In this document: one piece after another, positions 25,273 to 34,283 of the stretch
How positions within the stretch are numbered: position 1 is the first letter of the stretch
Layout of the letters: each line of letters begins with the position of its first letter
Assembly: GCA_001871905.1 (NCBI GenBank)
Contig: MNUG01000017.1
Span: forward strand, 124,397 to 188,396
Direction of reading: 5' to 3'
Origin: Alphaproteobacteria bacterium CG1_02_46_17
Lineage (GTDB): Bacteria > Pseudomonadota > Alphaproteobacteria > Micavibrionales > Micavibrionaceae
Length of the DNA: 64,000 nt
Notes under the pieces: generated by a model
The model's input: the letters and a program-made list of their open reading frames with translations, nothing else
Database searches by the model: none
What the model was told of the DNA's origin: nothing
Translations under genes and position numbers: made by a program

Positions 25273-26952
25273 TTACTGTTCCTCTTTTTCGATAGATAAA
25301 ATTTCTGTCCCCGGAAAAGCCACCAAAATACGTGCCACCACCGGATCAGCCATGACGGCCTGACGTTCAGCTTCCAAAGCCATTGCATGTTGGCGCGCCA
25401 AAGTCGGTTGTCCTTGCTGCATCGAGATCGACACCAACCAGCGCCGCCCCGTAATTTCAGACAATTTCCGCCCTAGATCCTGTGCCAGTTTCGGATCGGC
25501 ATCCGGTGTGGCATGATATTCAAGGCGTCCGGCCTCAAGCTTAACCAGTTCAACCCCATGCACAACATTAGAGGCCAAAATCATCGCCCCGTTTTGTTCC
25601 AGCAACCCCACAACATCGGACAATGTTTCAAGGTTGGCATTTGCCACCGCCACAGGTTGGGACATGGCAACCGGTTGTGCAGCAATTTTTGCCCCCGCCC
25701 CACCAGAAACAGAAGCCACAGCCCCGCCACCTGAACCACCGGAAGACGCACGCGCCCCACCACCGCCCGAGACAATTGTCCCGTCTTTGAGCTGTTTTAA
25801 CACCGTTGCAGGATCAGGTAAATCCGCAGCATAAATCAAGCGGATTATCACCATTTCTGCCGTCGCTTGCGGATTTGGAGACTGCTGGAGTTCACCCAAA
25901 CCCTTGAGCAAAACCTGCCACACCCGTGTCAAGGCAGGAATACCGGTTTTAGCCGCCATATCGGCCGCACGATCCCGTTCAGCCGTTGCCATGTTGGGTT
26001 CAACCGTTGCAGGGGGAGCCTTGATCGTCAAAAACTTGCTCATCAAATGGGTGATATCGAGCAAGTCCTGCAAAACAGTTTGTGGGTCAGCCCCCGCACG
26101 ATACAAATCTGCCATAATTTTCATGGCATCTTCGCCATTTCCACCCAGTGCCGCTTGCATCAAATCAAGTAATTTGCTGCGATCTGCCAGACCCAGCATC
26201 GAGCGCACCTGAAGCGCGGTAATGCCACTTTCGCTCAGGGCCATGGCCTGATCGAGAATAGACAACCCGTCCCGCACCGATCCGTCGGCTGCGCGGGCAA
26301 TCATGGCAATTGCTTCGTCTTCGGCAGTTACCTTTTCTTGTGCACAAACATTCTTGTAATGTTGCAGCAAAGTTTCCGCATCAACACGGCGCAAGTCAAA
26401 CCGTTGGCAGCGCGACAGCACCGTCACAGGAACTTTGCGAATCTCGGTGGTTGCAAAGATAAACTTCACATGGGGCGGCGGTTCTTCCAGAGTTTTGAGC
26501 AACGCATTAAAGGCGTTTTTGGAAAGCATATGCACTTCGTCGATGATATAGACTTTATACCGTGCAGAAGTCGGTGCATACCGTACCCCATCCAGAATTT
26601 CGCGAATATCATCAATACCGGTGCGGGATGCTGCATCCATCTCCATCACATCCGGATGACGATCCTCCGCAATTGCCCGACAAATATCGCAATCATCCGT
26701 TGGTCCCGTACTCGGCCCCGAAGTTCCATCTGCCCCTGTATAATTCAAGGCCTTGGCAATAATCCGTGCCGTCGTGGTTTTCCCGACCCCACGCACACCG
26801 GTCAGCATAAAGGCGTGCGCCACCCGACCCGAGGAAATAGCATTGGTAAGGGTACGCACCAGCGCATCCTGACCAATCAATTGGCCAAAATTCTGGGGGC
26901 GATATTTACGCGCCAAAACGCGGTAAGCTTGTTTTTCTTGAATATCTGACAT
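25273..26952 (-). CDS. dnaX: DNA polymerase III subunit gamma/tau
   Basis: A 559-residue clamp-loader ATPase. Walker A is 'GVRGVGKTT', Walker B 'VYIIDEVHML', and 'ATTEIRKVPVTVLSRCQRFD' carries sensor 1 and the SRC arginine-finger motif. 'DAASRTGIDDIRE' is also typical. A Gly/Ala/Ser-rich linker near residue 400 leads to the polymerase-binding domain of tau. In the zinc module only one Cys pair ('DDCDIC') is visible where four cysteines are usual. No obvious slippery site for a gamma form was noted. Confidence 0.95.
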   Translation of the reverse strand: MSDIQEKQAYRVLARKYRPQNFGQLIGQDALVRTLTNAISSGRVAHAFMLTGVRGVGKTTTARIIAKALNYTGADGTSGPSTGPTDDCDICRAIAEDRHPDVMEMDAASRTGIDDIREILDGVRYAPTSARYKVYIIDEVHMLSKNAFNALLKTLEEPPPHVKFIFATTEIRKVPVTVLSRCQRFDLRRVDAETLLQHYKNVCAQEKVTAEDEAIAMIARAADGSVRDGLSILDQAMALSESGITALQVRSMLGLADRSKLLDLMQAALGGNGEDAMKIMADLYRAGADPQTVLQDLLDITHLMSKFLTIKAPPATVEPNMATAERDRAADMAAKTGIPALTRVWQVLLKGLGELQQSPNPQATAEMVIIRLIYAADLPDPATVLKQLKDGTIVSGGGGARASSGGSGGGAVASVSGGAGAKIAAQPVAMSQPVAVANANLETLSDVVGLLEQNGAMILASNVVHGVELVKLEAGRLEYHATPDADPKLAQDLGRKLSEITGRRWLVSISMQQGQPTLARQHAMALEAERQAVMADPVVARILVAFPGTEILSIEKEEQ

Positions 26953-26961
26953 GGCATAAAC

Positions 26962-28137
26962 CTAGAGAGAGTCGATCACAGCTTCAACCCAAAACAAGGA
27001 AAAAACCCCAACGATCAACATTTCAAGATGATTATGCAGCGGTTCGAGACGATTCCGCAGCTTTTCCGCCTGATCCGACAGTTTCCCTAACTTCTTGCGC
27101 AACTCGGCAGAAGCTATATTGGCATCGCTGGAGTTGTCATTTGAAGCCTGTCGCACAAAAATATCAGCCAATGAATCACTGCCTTCCCTGATCCGACGTT
27201 TGACATCACGCAGCTCTGTCACCAGTTCCGGATAATCTTTGCCCGGCCACATCCGACGGATCAGACCCAGTTGACGGGTCGTGATCCCACGATATTCGGC
27301 AAACGGATTGGCATTAAAAATAGTCGGCAACGAGCCAAGCTTCATTTCATCACGCATCCACGCCCAGTCGATAATAGCCCAGTTACCATCAAAGTCCTCG
27401 GTCAGAGCTGTTGCTCCCTCAACCCAATCTCCACTATTCATATATAAAATCTCGGGTTTCTGGACAATTTCCGCGTGGTGGATATGACCACAAATCACCC
27501 CATCGAATTTGGCCACAATATTCTTACCCGTCACAGCCAGTTCAAAATCACCAATAATGCCAAAGATTTTTTTGGTTTTGCGTTTTAGGAACGCAGCAGG
27601 AGAAATATGCAGCCCCGTTGCCTCTTTGACAGCATCCCGCAGCATCCCATTAAAATGCACAAACCCCTCATAGGCGCGATCCGCATATTGTGCGATTACT
27701 TTCTTCTTGGTGGATTTCATAAATCCGTCAAAAACATCTCCGTGAAGCACCAGAAACTTTCGCCCCTTGGCATCCTGATGCTTGAAGCTCTTGCCAAATT
27801 GGATTGAGGATTCATGACTGTGTGCCTTATCCTTGAAGCGGATTGTCCGCCCTGCGATACCAGTTTTTTTTCGTGCCCAATCATCATCATGATTGCCCCG
27901 CAAGTAAATGACTTCTGTGCCGCGCGCCGCCACAGCATTCAGACCATCAAGGCATCTGGCATGCATCTCGGGAAAGGCGTCACGTTTCTTGTTTTTAAGC
28001 CCCCATCCTTCGATGATATCCCCGTTCAAGATCAGCCGCTCACAAGAAGCATGCTGCAAAAACTCAAAAAGAAAGGCTGCAGAAGCAGCTCGTTTTCCTA
28101 AATGCGTATCAGAAATGATGATGGTTTTGTACTTCAT
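26962..28137 (-). CDS. LpxH-like metallophosphoesterase 1, with C-terminal extension
   Basis: A 391-residue calcineurin-type phosphoesterase. Metal motifs are 'ISDTHLGKR', 'LILNGDIIEGW', 'YLRGNHDDD', 'LVLHGDVFDGF' and 'VICGHIHHAE'. This set matches UDP-2,3-diacylglucosamine diphosphatase-like enzymes of lipid A synthesis. A C-terminal part of about 120 residues adds a helical, probably coiled segment and a final hydrophobic stretch ('MLIVGVFSLFWVEAVI') that may anchor it to the membrane. GGGAG precedes the ATG at 28137. A second relative lies 600 bases upstream. Confidence 0.8.
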   Translation of the reverse strand: MKYKTIIISDTHLGKRAASAAFLFEFLQHASCERLILNGDIIEGWGLKNKKRDAFPEMHARCLDGLNAVAARGTEVIYLRGNHDDDWARKKTGIAGRTIRFKDKAHSHESSIQFGKSFKHQDAKGRKFLVLHGDVFDGFMKSTKKKVIAQYADRAYEGFVHFNGMLRDAVKEATGLHISPAAFLKRKTKKIFGIIGDFELAVTGKNIVAKFDGVICGHIHHAEIVQKPEILYMNSGDWVEGATALTEDFDGNWAIIDWAWMRDEMKLGSLPTIFNANPFAEYRGITTRQLGLIRRMWPGKDYPELVTELRDVKRRIREGSDSLADIFVRQASNDNSSDANIASAELRKKLGKLSDQAEKLRNRLEPLHNHLEMLIVGVFSLFWVEAVIDSL

Positions 28138-28185
28138 AGATTGCTCCCTTTTATTATTTGAACACGCCATTCCCAACCTAAATCC

Positions 28186-28566
28186 TTACACTAAAGCGGC
28201 AGTCAACCCACGAATTTCCTGACCAATATCGTAACTGGAACCCTGACCGATCATCACGGAAAAGCCCAGACCTTTATAATTTGTTGCCAGAACAGGGAAC
28301 AACCCGCCTTCCCGCGTTACTTCCTCTGGAGGATAATTCTCGAAAACGCTTTCAACTGCATTCCGGAATTCTTCTTTGGTAAAAGAATATTCCTGAGAAG
28401 AATAGGCAACACGCTCCGAAGTCACAACGTCTCCACCTGACACGATTCTGTTAAACTCGGTCATCAATTCTGAAAATCTGGGAGTATTGATAAAGTCACG
28501 TCTTAGCCGTGCAAGACGGGCATATTCTTTGGCAAAACCACTCAAGGGGTTATCTGTTACAGACAT
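28186..28566 (-). CDS. Hypothetical protein
   Basis: A 126-residue soluble protein from the ATG at 28566 ('MSVTDNPLSGFAKEYARLARLRRDF'). It has a basic helical N-terminus and a C-terminal half with 'FSVMIGQGSSYDIGQEIRG'. No family motif is recognised and no membrane segment is present. It lies between the SRP RNA and the LpxH-like gene on the same strand. The longer frame to 28611 has no ribosome site. Confidence 0.55.
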   Translation of the reverse strand: MSVTDNPLSGFAKEYARLARLRRDFINTPRFSELMTEFNRIVSGGDVVTSERVAYSSQEYSFTKEEFRNAVESVFENYPPEEVTREGGLFPVLATNYKGLGFSVMIGQGSSYDIGQEIRGLTAALV

Positions 28567-28594
28567 CCAGAACCTGCATAAACACAAAAATATC

Positions 28595-28693
28595 GGTGGA
28601 AGACCGGACACGACCCGAAAAGAATTCGTTGCGGCTGCTGCCTTTCGGCCCTGACCGGATTAGCGAGATTTTCGCCCGCGCCGATCTTCCGCT
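28595..28693 (-). ncRNA. ffs: Signal recognition particle RNA (4.5S type)
   Basis: On the minus strand the segment at 28658-28633 reads CCGGTCAGGGCCGAAAGGCA then GCAGCC, matching the conserved SRP domain IV core (GGTCAGGTCCGGAAGGAAGCAGCC in E. coli) with its asymmetric loop and tetraloop-like GAAA. The ends close by a ten-pair stem: GGAAGATCGG (28690-28681) with CCGGTCTTCC (28607-28598), one pair being G-U. The length of about 100 bases fits the short bacterial form. The RNA binds Ffh for membrane-protein targeting. Ends are approximate. Confidence 0.88.
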
Positions 28694-28742
28694 GTTCTTC
28701 TAGCAAATCATATCTAACAACGCAAGAATTAAACCGGAAAAA

Positions 28743-29777
28743 CTAAACTGGAGCAGGCTTTATCTCCGGGCAGGAAAAATGAACAACTTCCCGCACGGAG
28801 GACGCAAAAGCCCCCATCAGTTTTCTGGAATGATCAATTTTTGAAAACGGGTTATCAACCCCCAGATCCTGCCATGTCTCGGTGTACTCGTACCCATGTT
28901 CGGTCTGGATATGCAACCCGTCCAGCCGCATGGTCAGCAACCCCCATAACCCGTACCTGTCACAGGCCAGACCTTGAACATAAGATGTTGAATCTCCTGA
29001 ATTCATATAGAGTTTTCCTTTATCCGTACGGTAAAACCCGCCCGTATGCGTATGGCCAGAAATCACCCTGTCAAATGTTCTCAACCGGTCAAGTTTACTT
29101 TTGATTGCCTCAATCGCCCTCACTCTGGATAAAATCGCATCCTTCAGGAAACGGGAACCAAAGCCATGTTTCAAATCATGAGCAAAAGAATAATCTGCCT
29201 CTAACCCCAGAGCTTTTCTTAGCTGGCAAGGATTTCTACGATCCAGACGTTGAACCATCTGGATAAAATGATCGCCGAACCAATGCCAGAATCCCTGCTG
29301 GTTCTGACGCAACTCGATATCCTCCTGATGGCCGTGTTCAGCCAGAATTTTCCGCCCCACAGGATCATTAAAATGAATTTTAGGCAGGATTTTCAAACCG
29401 TTCAAATTTTCGTGCAGCAATTTTTCCAGACCAATATCATGATTGCCAACACATAAGACTGTTGGAATACTCTGCGCCTTAGCAAAAATTGTTGATAAAG
29501 CCAGCACATGGGACGGATCGCTCAAAGCATCGCGACCCTGCTGAACCAGATATTCCCCGTCAATAATATCACCGTTGAGATGCAGATGTTCGGGGGTCAT
29601 AATATTAAGGAAATAAGAAAGCTGTTCGGCTTGGGAATTTTCCCACCCCAGATGAATATCGGACAGGGACAACAACCAGAGCCGCAATTTCGGCGAGCTT
29701 CCAGCAACCGAAACGCGGTCAAACGTCAAACGATCTGTAAACTCAGATATTTTTGAAAATGCTTTGTCCCTGTTCAT
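28743..29777 (-). CDS. LpxH-like metallophosphoesterase 2
   Basis: A 344-residue calcineurin-fold phosphoesterase with 'LSDIHLGW', 'LHLNGDIIDGEY', 'LCVGNHDIG', 'LAEHGHQ' and 'VISGHTHTGG'. The pattern is again that of UDP-2,3-diacylglucosamine diphosphatase relatives, but the fourth motif is 'EHGHQ' in place of 'HGD', so activity may differ. The segment 'YMNSGDSTSYVQG' parallels 'YMNSGDWVEGAT' of the first copy. It could be a lipid A enzyme or a diverged paralogue. The 135 bases to the next gene downstream hold the SRP RNA. Confidence 0.78.
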   Translation of the reverse strand: MNRDKAFSKISEFTDRLTFDRVSVAGSSPKLRLWLLSLSDIHLGWENSQAEQLSYFLNIMTPEHLHLNGDIIDGEYLVQQGRDALSDPSHVLALSTIFAKAQSIPTVLCVGNHDIGLEKLLHENLNGLKILPKIHFNDPVGRKILAEHGHQEDIELRQNQQGFWHWFGDHFIQMVQRLDRRNPCQLRKALGLEADYSFAHDLKHGFGSRFLKDAILSRVRAIEAIKSKLDRLRTFDRVISGHTHTGGFYRTDKGKLYMNSGDSTSYVQGLACDRYGLWGLLTMRLDGLHIQTEHGYEYTETWQDLGVDNPFSKIDHSRKLMGAFASSVREVVHFSCPEIKPAPV

Positions 29778-29924
29778 TTTTTTCGACTAAATTATGTCTT
29801 TATAAAAAACTAGCCGGAACACAGCCGTAACGCAAGGAAAAAGACGTTAATTTTGACCGAAAATGCTGCGGCACTGCGCCATAAAGGCCGCAGACGCGAT
29901 GTCAGAAACTTATTTGGAGGGGCT

Positions 29925-30218
29925 CTATGCCGGCGAACGGCCGATCTGTCCCCAGACCGTATAGGGATTAAAATCTGCAGGGAGAGGTAAATCTTCTTTG
30001 CTGCGAACGGCAGACGCTGGAATATTTTTCGGCAACGCGCCAGACAGAAGAACTTCATCGGGATAACTCGTATCGAGGTAAAAAACTTCCCCACTCGCGA
30101 CAGTCAGAGGGCTTTTCGCAACAGGCTTCTTTGCAACAGCAGTATCCGGAGTCCTAAAAAAAGCTGCGGCTTCATCTCCCAAATTCTCGTCTCGCGAGAA
30201 GTCATCGAACAGGCTCAT
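29925..30218 (-). CDS. Small hypothetical protein
   Basis: A 97-residue acidic to neutral protein ('MSLFDDFSRDENLGDEAAAFF' start; ends 'NPYTVWGQIGRSPA'). AAGGAG precedes the ATG by nine bases. It has a Lys/Pro/Ala linker near residue 30 and a 'VFYLDTSYPDEVLLSG' strand region, and no membrane segment. No family is recognised. A CTGCGGC/GCCGCAG stem (29866-29893) follows its stop and might end transcription. Confidence 0.55.
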   Translation of the reverse strand: MSLFDDFSRDENLGDEAAAFFRTPDTAVAKKPVAKSPLTVASGEVFYLDTSYPDEVLLSGALPKNIPASAVRSKEDLPLPADFNPYTVWGQIGRSPA

Positions 30219-30351
30219 TTAGTGGTCTCCTTGATTTAACTGATTTTTTTGATTGGTTTCACAGTTATGTATATAGAGATAAAAACAGACTCTTGCAATC
30301 GAAAAGAAAAACGGATAGGAAAAATCCCGATCTTCAACAAAAAATCATTGT

Positions 30352-30426
30352 GCCGTTGTAGCTCAGGGGTAGAGCAGGTCATTCGTAATGACAAGGTCGG
30401 GAGTTCAAATCTCTTCAGCGGCACCA
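30352..30426 (+). tRNA. tRNA-Thr (anticodon CGT)
   Basis: A 75-base gene that folds fully: acceptor GCCGTTG/CAGCGGC, D stem GCTC/GAGC, anticodon loop TTCGTAA with CGT (reads ACG codons), T stem GGGAG/CTCTT with TTCAAAT loop, discriminator A and encoded CCA. One mismatch (G-A) occurs at the top of the anticodon stem. It stands alone and is followed at once by a terminator. Confidence 0.95.
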
Positions 30427-30460
30427 TTATAAAGCCCCTGCTTGTCAGGGGCTTTATAAT
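30427..30460 (+). terminator. Strong stem-loop terminator after tRNA-Thr
   Basis: TTATAAAGCCCCTG, loop CTTGT, CAGGGGCTTTATAA: a perfect 14-bp stem starting right after the CCA end. The A/T ends of the stem would supply the U run. From here to 30702 I see no gene, only a small stem GCCTTTA-GA-TAAAGGC at 30501-30516. Confidence 0.8.
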
Positions 30461-30702
30461 GGGCTGTGGGATACTTGCTTCCGAAGGGAGTTCACGGCGA
30501 GCCTTTAGATAAAGGCGAGACGCCGCGCGGCAAAATTCAATCTGGTCAAAAACACAGGCATTGGTTTTAAGAACTCACTACCCATTCGCGCAAAAGATGT
30601 AAAAAGCAAATAATTAATTAAAAACTATTTTCTGAACAAAAGTCTTCCCCGCTCGTTCACATATTAGCACATCCAGTATGAGCCTTAAAATGTGGGGTAA
30701 TT

Positions 30703-31584
30703 ATGAAAATATATCTTTATCTAGTTGTTTTTTTGCTGGGGTTAAATGCCTTTGTTTGCAATGACTCTTTCTCTCAGTCCTCTGACCCACCGCTTGCCAA
30801 TAATGTCGAGGACGACAATCGTGTGAATGATCGCCCCTTTGCCGAGGAGCGCAAAGCCGCCCAGAATTTTATTGAGAACGTCAATGAAGCACGCAAAGAA
30901 CTAATCATTCTTCAACCTGCCCTTGCGCAGCAAAAAGTAATCATGGCGCGTAATTTGCTGCCCCTTATCCTGCGCGTTACACCTGCGCAACGTCGATTGA
31001 CCAGAGTTGAGTTTGGCGGCGGATTCTATGCCGATGATCTGGGAGACAGAAAAAGTTATATCCCGATTGAAACTCAGTCTCTAGAAAATCTGACGCAAGG
31101 GGCAGGGCCACGCTGGATGAAAAGCACCCGCTCAGAAAGCGATGCCGTCATTATTTACATCACTCTGGATCTGGCCGATGATAAAGCAAAGCGGTACCTT
31201 GATCAGGCAGAAAAATATATCGCAGCAGGCAGCATCAAGCAAGCCGAAGCGCAGCTCGCCGAGCTAAGCGACCGCGTTATCAAGATCAATGATTCTATTC
31301 CCGATGCAGTACAGGCTCGCGATTACCTGACGCTGGCAGACAATTATATTGGAGCCGCAAATTTCTTCGGTGCCAGAAATTCTCTGGAACAAGCGAAGAT
31401 CTTTCTGGATAAAATGAAAGATGAGAACATCTATAAAAATTATCGATCTGATATTATTTCCTTGCATCAAAGCATTGAGACTCTTCAAGCGGCCTTTGCC
31501 AAACTGGATGCCGATCAAATAAAGAATGCTGAAAGCAACTTGAAAAAATGGCAGCGACAATTGGCCGGTTGGGTTCAAGAATAA
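30703..31584 (+). CDS. Secreted YfdX-like protein
   Basis: A 293-residue protein with an N-terminal signal peptide ('IYLYLVVFLLGLNAFVCNDSFS'). After it come helical segments with repeated Ala/Gln spacing and the central 'RKSYIPIETQSLENL', a pattern like the 'yvP' segment of YfdX proteins. Two TPR-like helical stretches ('AKRYLDQAEKYIAAGSIKQAEAQLAEL', 'YIGAANFFGARNSLEQAKIFLDKM') follow. YfdX proteins are periplasmic with unclear, possibly chaperone roles. It is 15 bases upstream of the C93 protease gene, so the two are probably cotranscribed. The family call is tentative. Confidence 0.55.
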   Translation: MKIYLYLVVFLLGLNAFVCNDSFSQSSDPPLANNVEDDNRVNDRPFAEERKAAQNFIENVNEARKELIILQPALAQQKVIMARNLLPLILRVTPAQRRLTRVEFGGGFYADDLGDRKSYIPIETQSLENLTQGAGPRWMKSTRSESDAVIIYITLDLADDKAKRYLDQAEKYIAAGSIKQAEAQLAELSDRVIKINDSIPDAVQARDYLTLADNYIGAANFFGARNSLEQAKIFLDKMKDENIYKNYRSDIISLHQSIETLQAAFAKLDADQIKNAESNLKKWQRQLAGWVQE

Positions 31585-31599
31585 CAAGCGACCCAAGCC

Positions 31600-32379
31600 A
31601 TGAAAAAATTATCTGCATATTTTGTTCTGGGATTGTTATTGATTTTTGGCATCGAACCCCGCCAAACATACGCGGCTGTGCGCGAGACAAAGAATACTGC
31701 GTTTCAATCCTATTCTTTGGCCTTTAATGATTCGGAGATTTTTCACACCGATATCACGCCCTTTTATAAATGGACGAAAGTGTTGCGCCGAATGGATGCA
31801 CATAAGGAGTCGACCCCCCCATGGCTGGAAAATAAAGAGTCTTTGGAACGGTTATCTGCGTGGGACAGGGCGCAAAAAGTCGATCATCTGGTCAACAAGT
31901 ACGGTTATGTTTCCGACATGAGAAATTGGGGTGTAACCGATTATTGGGAAATCCCTGCCGAATTTTTTAAGCGCGGCGGTGATTGCGAAGACTTTGCCCT
32001 GACCAAATATGCCTGGCTGCGCTCCCTCGCCACAACCGAAGACAATCTTCGGATTGCTGTCGTTCATGATCGGGTTCGCAACATGCCACATGCTGTCCTG
32101 CTTCTCTATATAAACAACAAGGCCATGATTCTGGACAATCAGGTAAAAGATATTCGCGACAGCAGCACCACAAGCCGCTACCGAATGATATACAGCATCA
32201 ACCGTCAGGGCTGGTGGCGGCCTATGACAAGGTTCGCAAGTGCCGAGCCCCGCGTGGAAGAAGATATGGACAGGATGGAACCTGCGAGCGGCGGTGATGA
32301 CCTGCCCTTTTCCAAGGCCTGTTTCGACGGCGCGGACTTGCCCGAATGCATAAACTCCATTGAACCTAGCGCGAGGTAG
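31600..32379 (+). CDS. LapG-like transglutaminase-type cysteine protease (C93/BTLCP)
   Basis: A 259-residue secreted protein. After the signal peptide (cut near 'QTYA') comes the bacterial transglutaminase-like protease domain: 'DYWEIPAEFFKRGGDCEDFALTKYAWLRSL' with catalytic Cys in GGDCED, 'NMPHAVLLLYI' with His, and 'AMILDNQVKDI' with Asp. LapG of this family cuts large adhesins from the outer membrane under c-di-GMP control through LapD. No LapD is visible here. A decayed surface protein gene follows, which could be an old substrate. Confidence 0.82.
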   Translation: MKKLSAYFVLGLLLIFGIEPRQTYAAVRETKNTAFQSYSLAFNDSEIFHTDITPFYKWTKVLRRMDAHKESTPPWLENKESLERLSAWDRAQKVDHLVNKYGYVSDMRNWGVTDYWEIPAEFFKRGGDCEDFALTKYAWLRSLATTEDNLRIAVVHDRVRNMPHAVLLLYINNKAMILDNQVKDIRDSSTTSRYRMIYSINRQGWWRPMTRFASAEPRVEEDMDRMEPASGGDDLPFSKACFDGADLPECINSIEPSAR

Positions 32380-32522
32380 AAGATCCCCATTTTAGGAGTA
32401 TATATAATGCTCTTACCGTAAGAAAATTGTTGCACAGGCATCCTGATGCAGCATAACATCAATAACCTCCTGTGGGAGCAAGACTATTACCTTATCTGTC
32501 CAATAGATCCTGACGACATACA

Positions 32523-33433
32523 ATGACTTTATGTGACACCTGCGCGCGGATTTTAACATCAGAAGGAAAACGGATAAAGACGGGATTCCTCTCCTTCCTT
32601 TTCATCGCACTCTTTTCTTGCGTCTCTTTTGCTGCAACAGATATTCCCTTTACCATCAACATGTCTGAAGCCGTCAATATAACGGGTCACTGATACGTGT
32701 CCGCAGGTCAAGTGACAGCACAGAATTGGATATTGGCTATCTGGCCAGCGGGGATTTAGATACAGCAACCCTGACAAGTTTTTGCAGTGCAACCAGTTGT
32801 TTTATCAAAACATGGTACGATCAGAGTGGTAACGGCAATCATGCAACCCAAACCACAGCAGGAAACCAGCCAAGAATTGTCAATTCTGGAACCATTGATA
32901 TCGTTAACAGCGTCCCTGCTTTGAACTTTATAGCATCATCCAACAACTATATGCTGATGCCATCTATGTTGAGCGGGATGTCAGCTTTGACAATCGCCAC
33001 CGTGCTTAAAAACAACTCATCGGGAAACTGGGCCAGATTTTTTGACTTTGGGACAGGACAGACCGTGAATATGTTTGCAACCCCCAGCAATTCCACCCAA
33101 AGCCGTTTCAGAATAACAAATGGTGGGTACGCTAATGAACAAGGTCCTTCTGGCACAACAATCAACAGCGTAACCACCCATAATCTGATCTTCCTGCACA
33201 CAGGGACAACCATGACTATTTTTCAAAATGGTATATCCCTAGCCTCGGCCGGAAGCATCACCAAACTACCAAGTGCCATTGTTGGGACGCAAAACTATAT
33301 TGGAAGAAGCCAATACCCTGACCCTCATCTCAATGGATGGTATCAGGAATTTGTCCTGTTCCCCTCTGCCCTTTCAACACCAGACAGAAACACGCTGGAG
33401 GCCAACGAAAAGGCCTACTTTGGAACGCCATAG
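32523..33433 (+). pseudogene. Decayed secreted surface protein (signal peptide plus LamG-like domain)
   Basis: The first frame (32523-32693, 56 residues) has a signal peptide ending near 'VSFAATDIPF' and then 'TINMSEAVNITG', the start of a repeat seen in large surface proteins ('lSEAVnVTGtPri'). It stops at TGA. In another frame, open from about 32660, follows 'GSLIRVRRSSDSTELDIGYLASGDLDTATL' and then 'FIKTWYDQSGNGNHATQ' and a LamG/concanavalin-like domain up to 33433. The two parts normally sit far apart in longer proteins, so an internal deletion plus frame change fused them. Confidence 0.65.
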
Positions 33434-33440
33434 CGAAATA

Positions 33441-34283
33441 TTACATTTCTCTATCAGATATCAGCCCTCCATCTATCCCTGACCCGTTTTGTTGATAGAT
33501 ATGATGAATTAGGGACATGATCCCTCCGCACACCACATACCAGCACACCAATACCGGCCCTGCAGGAAGATCGGTTATAACAGAAAAAACAAGACCACTC
33601 CCCACCGAGAACACAGCCAAAAGGTACCCCACCATCAAACGTCCCCGCTTAGAGATTTCTCCCGAAGATGATCTGGCAAATGGCACACTCGCCAATGCCG
33701 GAATAATCAGACTGGCAAAAACCAGATACACCCCGACCATTTGTACCGCAAAGGTAATGGACACAGGAAACAAGATATAAAACAGCGCAGGATAACGCGC
33801 AACAAAGCGCCACCACACAAACAACACCCCGATAGACACCATCAAGGTCACAAGGACTTGTTGCCAAGCGACCCAAAGGATTTGTCCCGCCAGAACCCCT
33901 TGCATCTCCTCACCCCCATGAGGATCACCTGCCAGAACCAGCAAAATCAACGATGCCGAAAGCACAAAAGCGCAACCGATAAAGGCTTCCTGAAACTTTG
34001 GAACTTTATGCCCGAGCCACCCAAACACAAGGCTCCCAGCAACCGCAAACGATAAGGCCAGAAGAGCAGACATAATTCCGCCCTCAATATGAAAGACCAC
34101 ACTGCCGATCACCACACCCAACGCCGCAATTTGTGCAATCGCCAGATCAATAAAAATGATACCGCGCCTTAATACTTCTTGTCCCAAAGGAACATGGGTC
34201 ATGGAGACGACAAGCCCTGCGCAAAATGCCGGAGCCAAAAGCTCCAGCATCGCAAAAAGATCGGAAGACAACAGGTCAGTCAT
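33441..34283 (-). CDS. znuB: ABC-type zinc/manganese permease
   Basis: A 280-residue membrane protein with about eight helices of the ABC-3 metal permease family. 'REVLRRGIIFIDLAIAQIAALG' is the conserved first cytoplasmic segment, and 'QMVGVYLVFASLIIPALAS' the typical later helix. It would move Zn2+ (or Mn2+) delivered by the neighbouring binding protein. It overlaps the ZnuA gene by 8 bases. The ATPase ZnuC is not adjacent, which is unusual. Confidence 0.87.
   Translation of the reverse strand: MTDLLSSDLFAMLELLAPAFCAGLVVSMTHVPLGQEVLRRGIIFIDLAIAQIAALGVVIGSVVFHIEGGIMSALLALSFAVAGSLVFGWLGHKVPKFQEAFIGCAFVLSASLILLVLAGDPHGGEEMQGVLAGQILWVAWQQVLVTLMVSIGVLFVWWRFVARYPALFYILFPVSITFAVQMVGVYLVFASLIIPALASVPFARSSSGEISKRGRLMVGYLLAVFSVGSGLVFSVITDLPAGPVLVCWYVVCGGIMSLIHHIYQQNGSGIDGGLISDREM

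Noticed and set aside
30352-30426. tRNA-Thr as a phage attachment site
   Set aside because: The 3' end runs straight into a terminator, no repeat of the tRNA end was seen and no integrase is nearby.
32726-33433. Intact small LamG protein starting at the first ATG of this frame
   Set aside because: Coding sequence clearly extends upstream of that ATG in frame (IRVRRSSD block), so it is a fragment of a larger protein.
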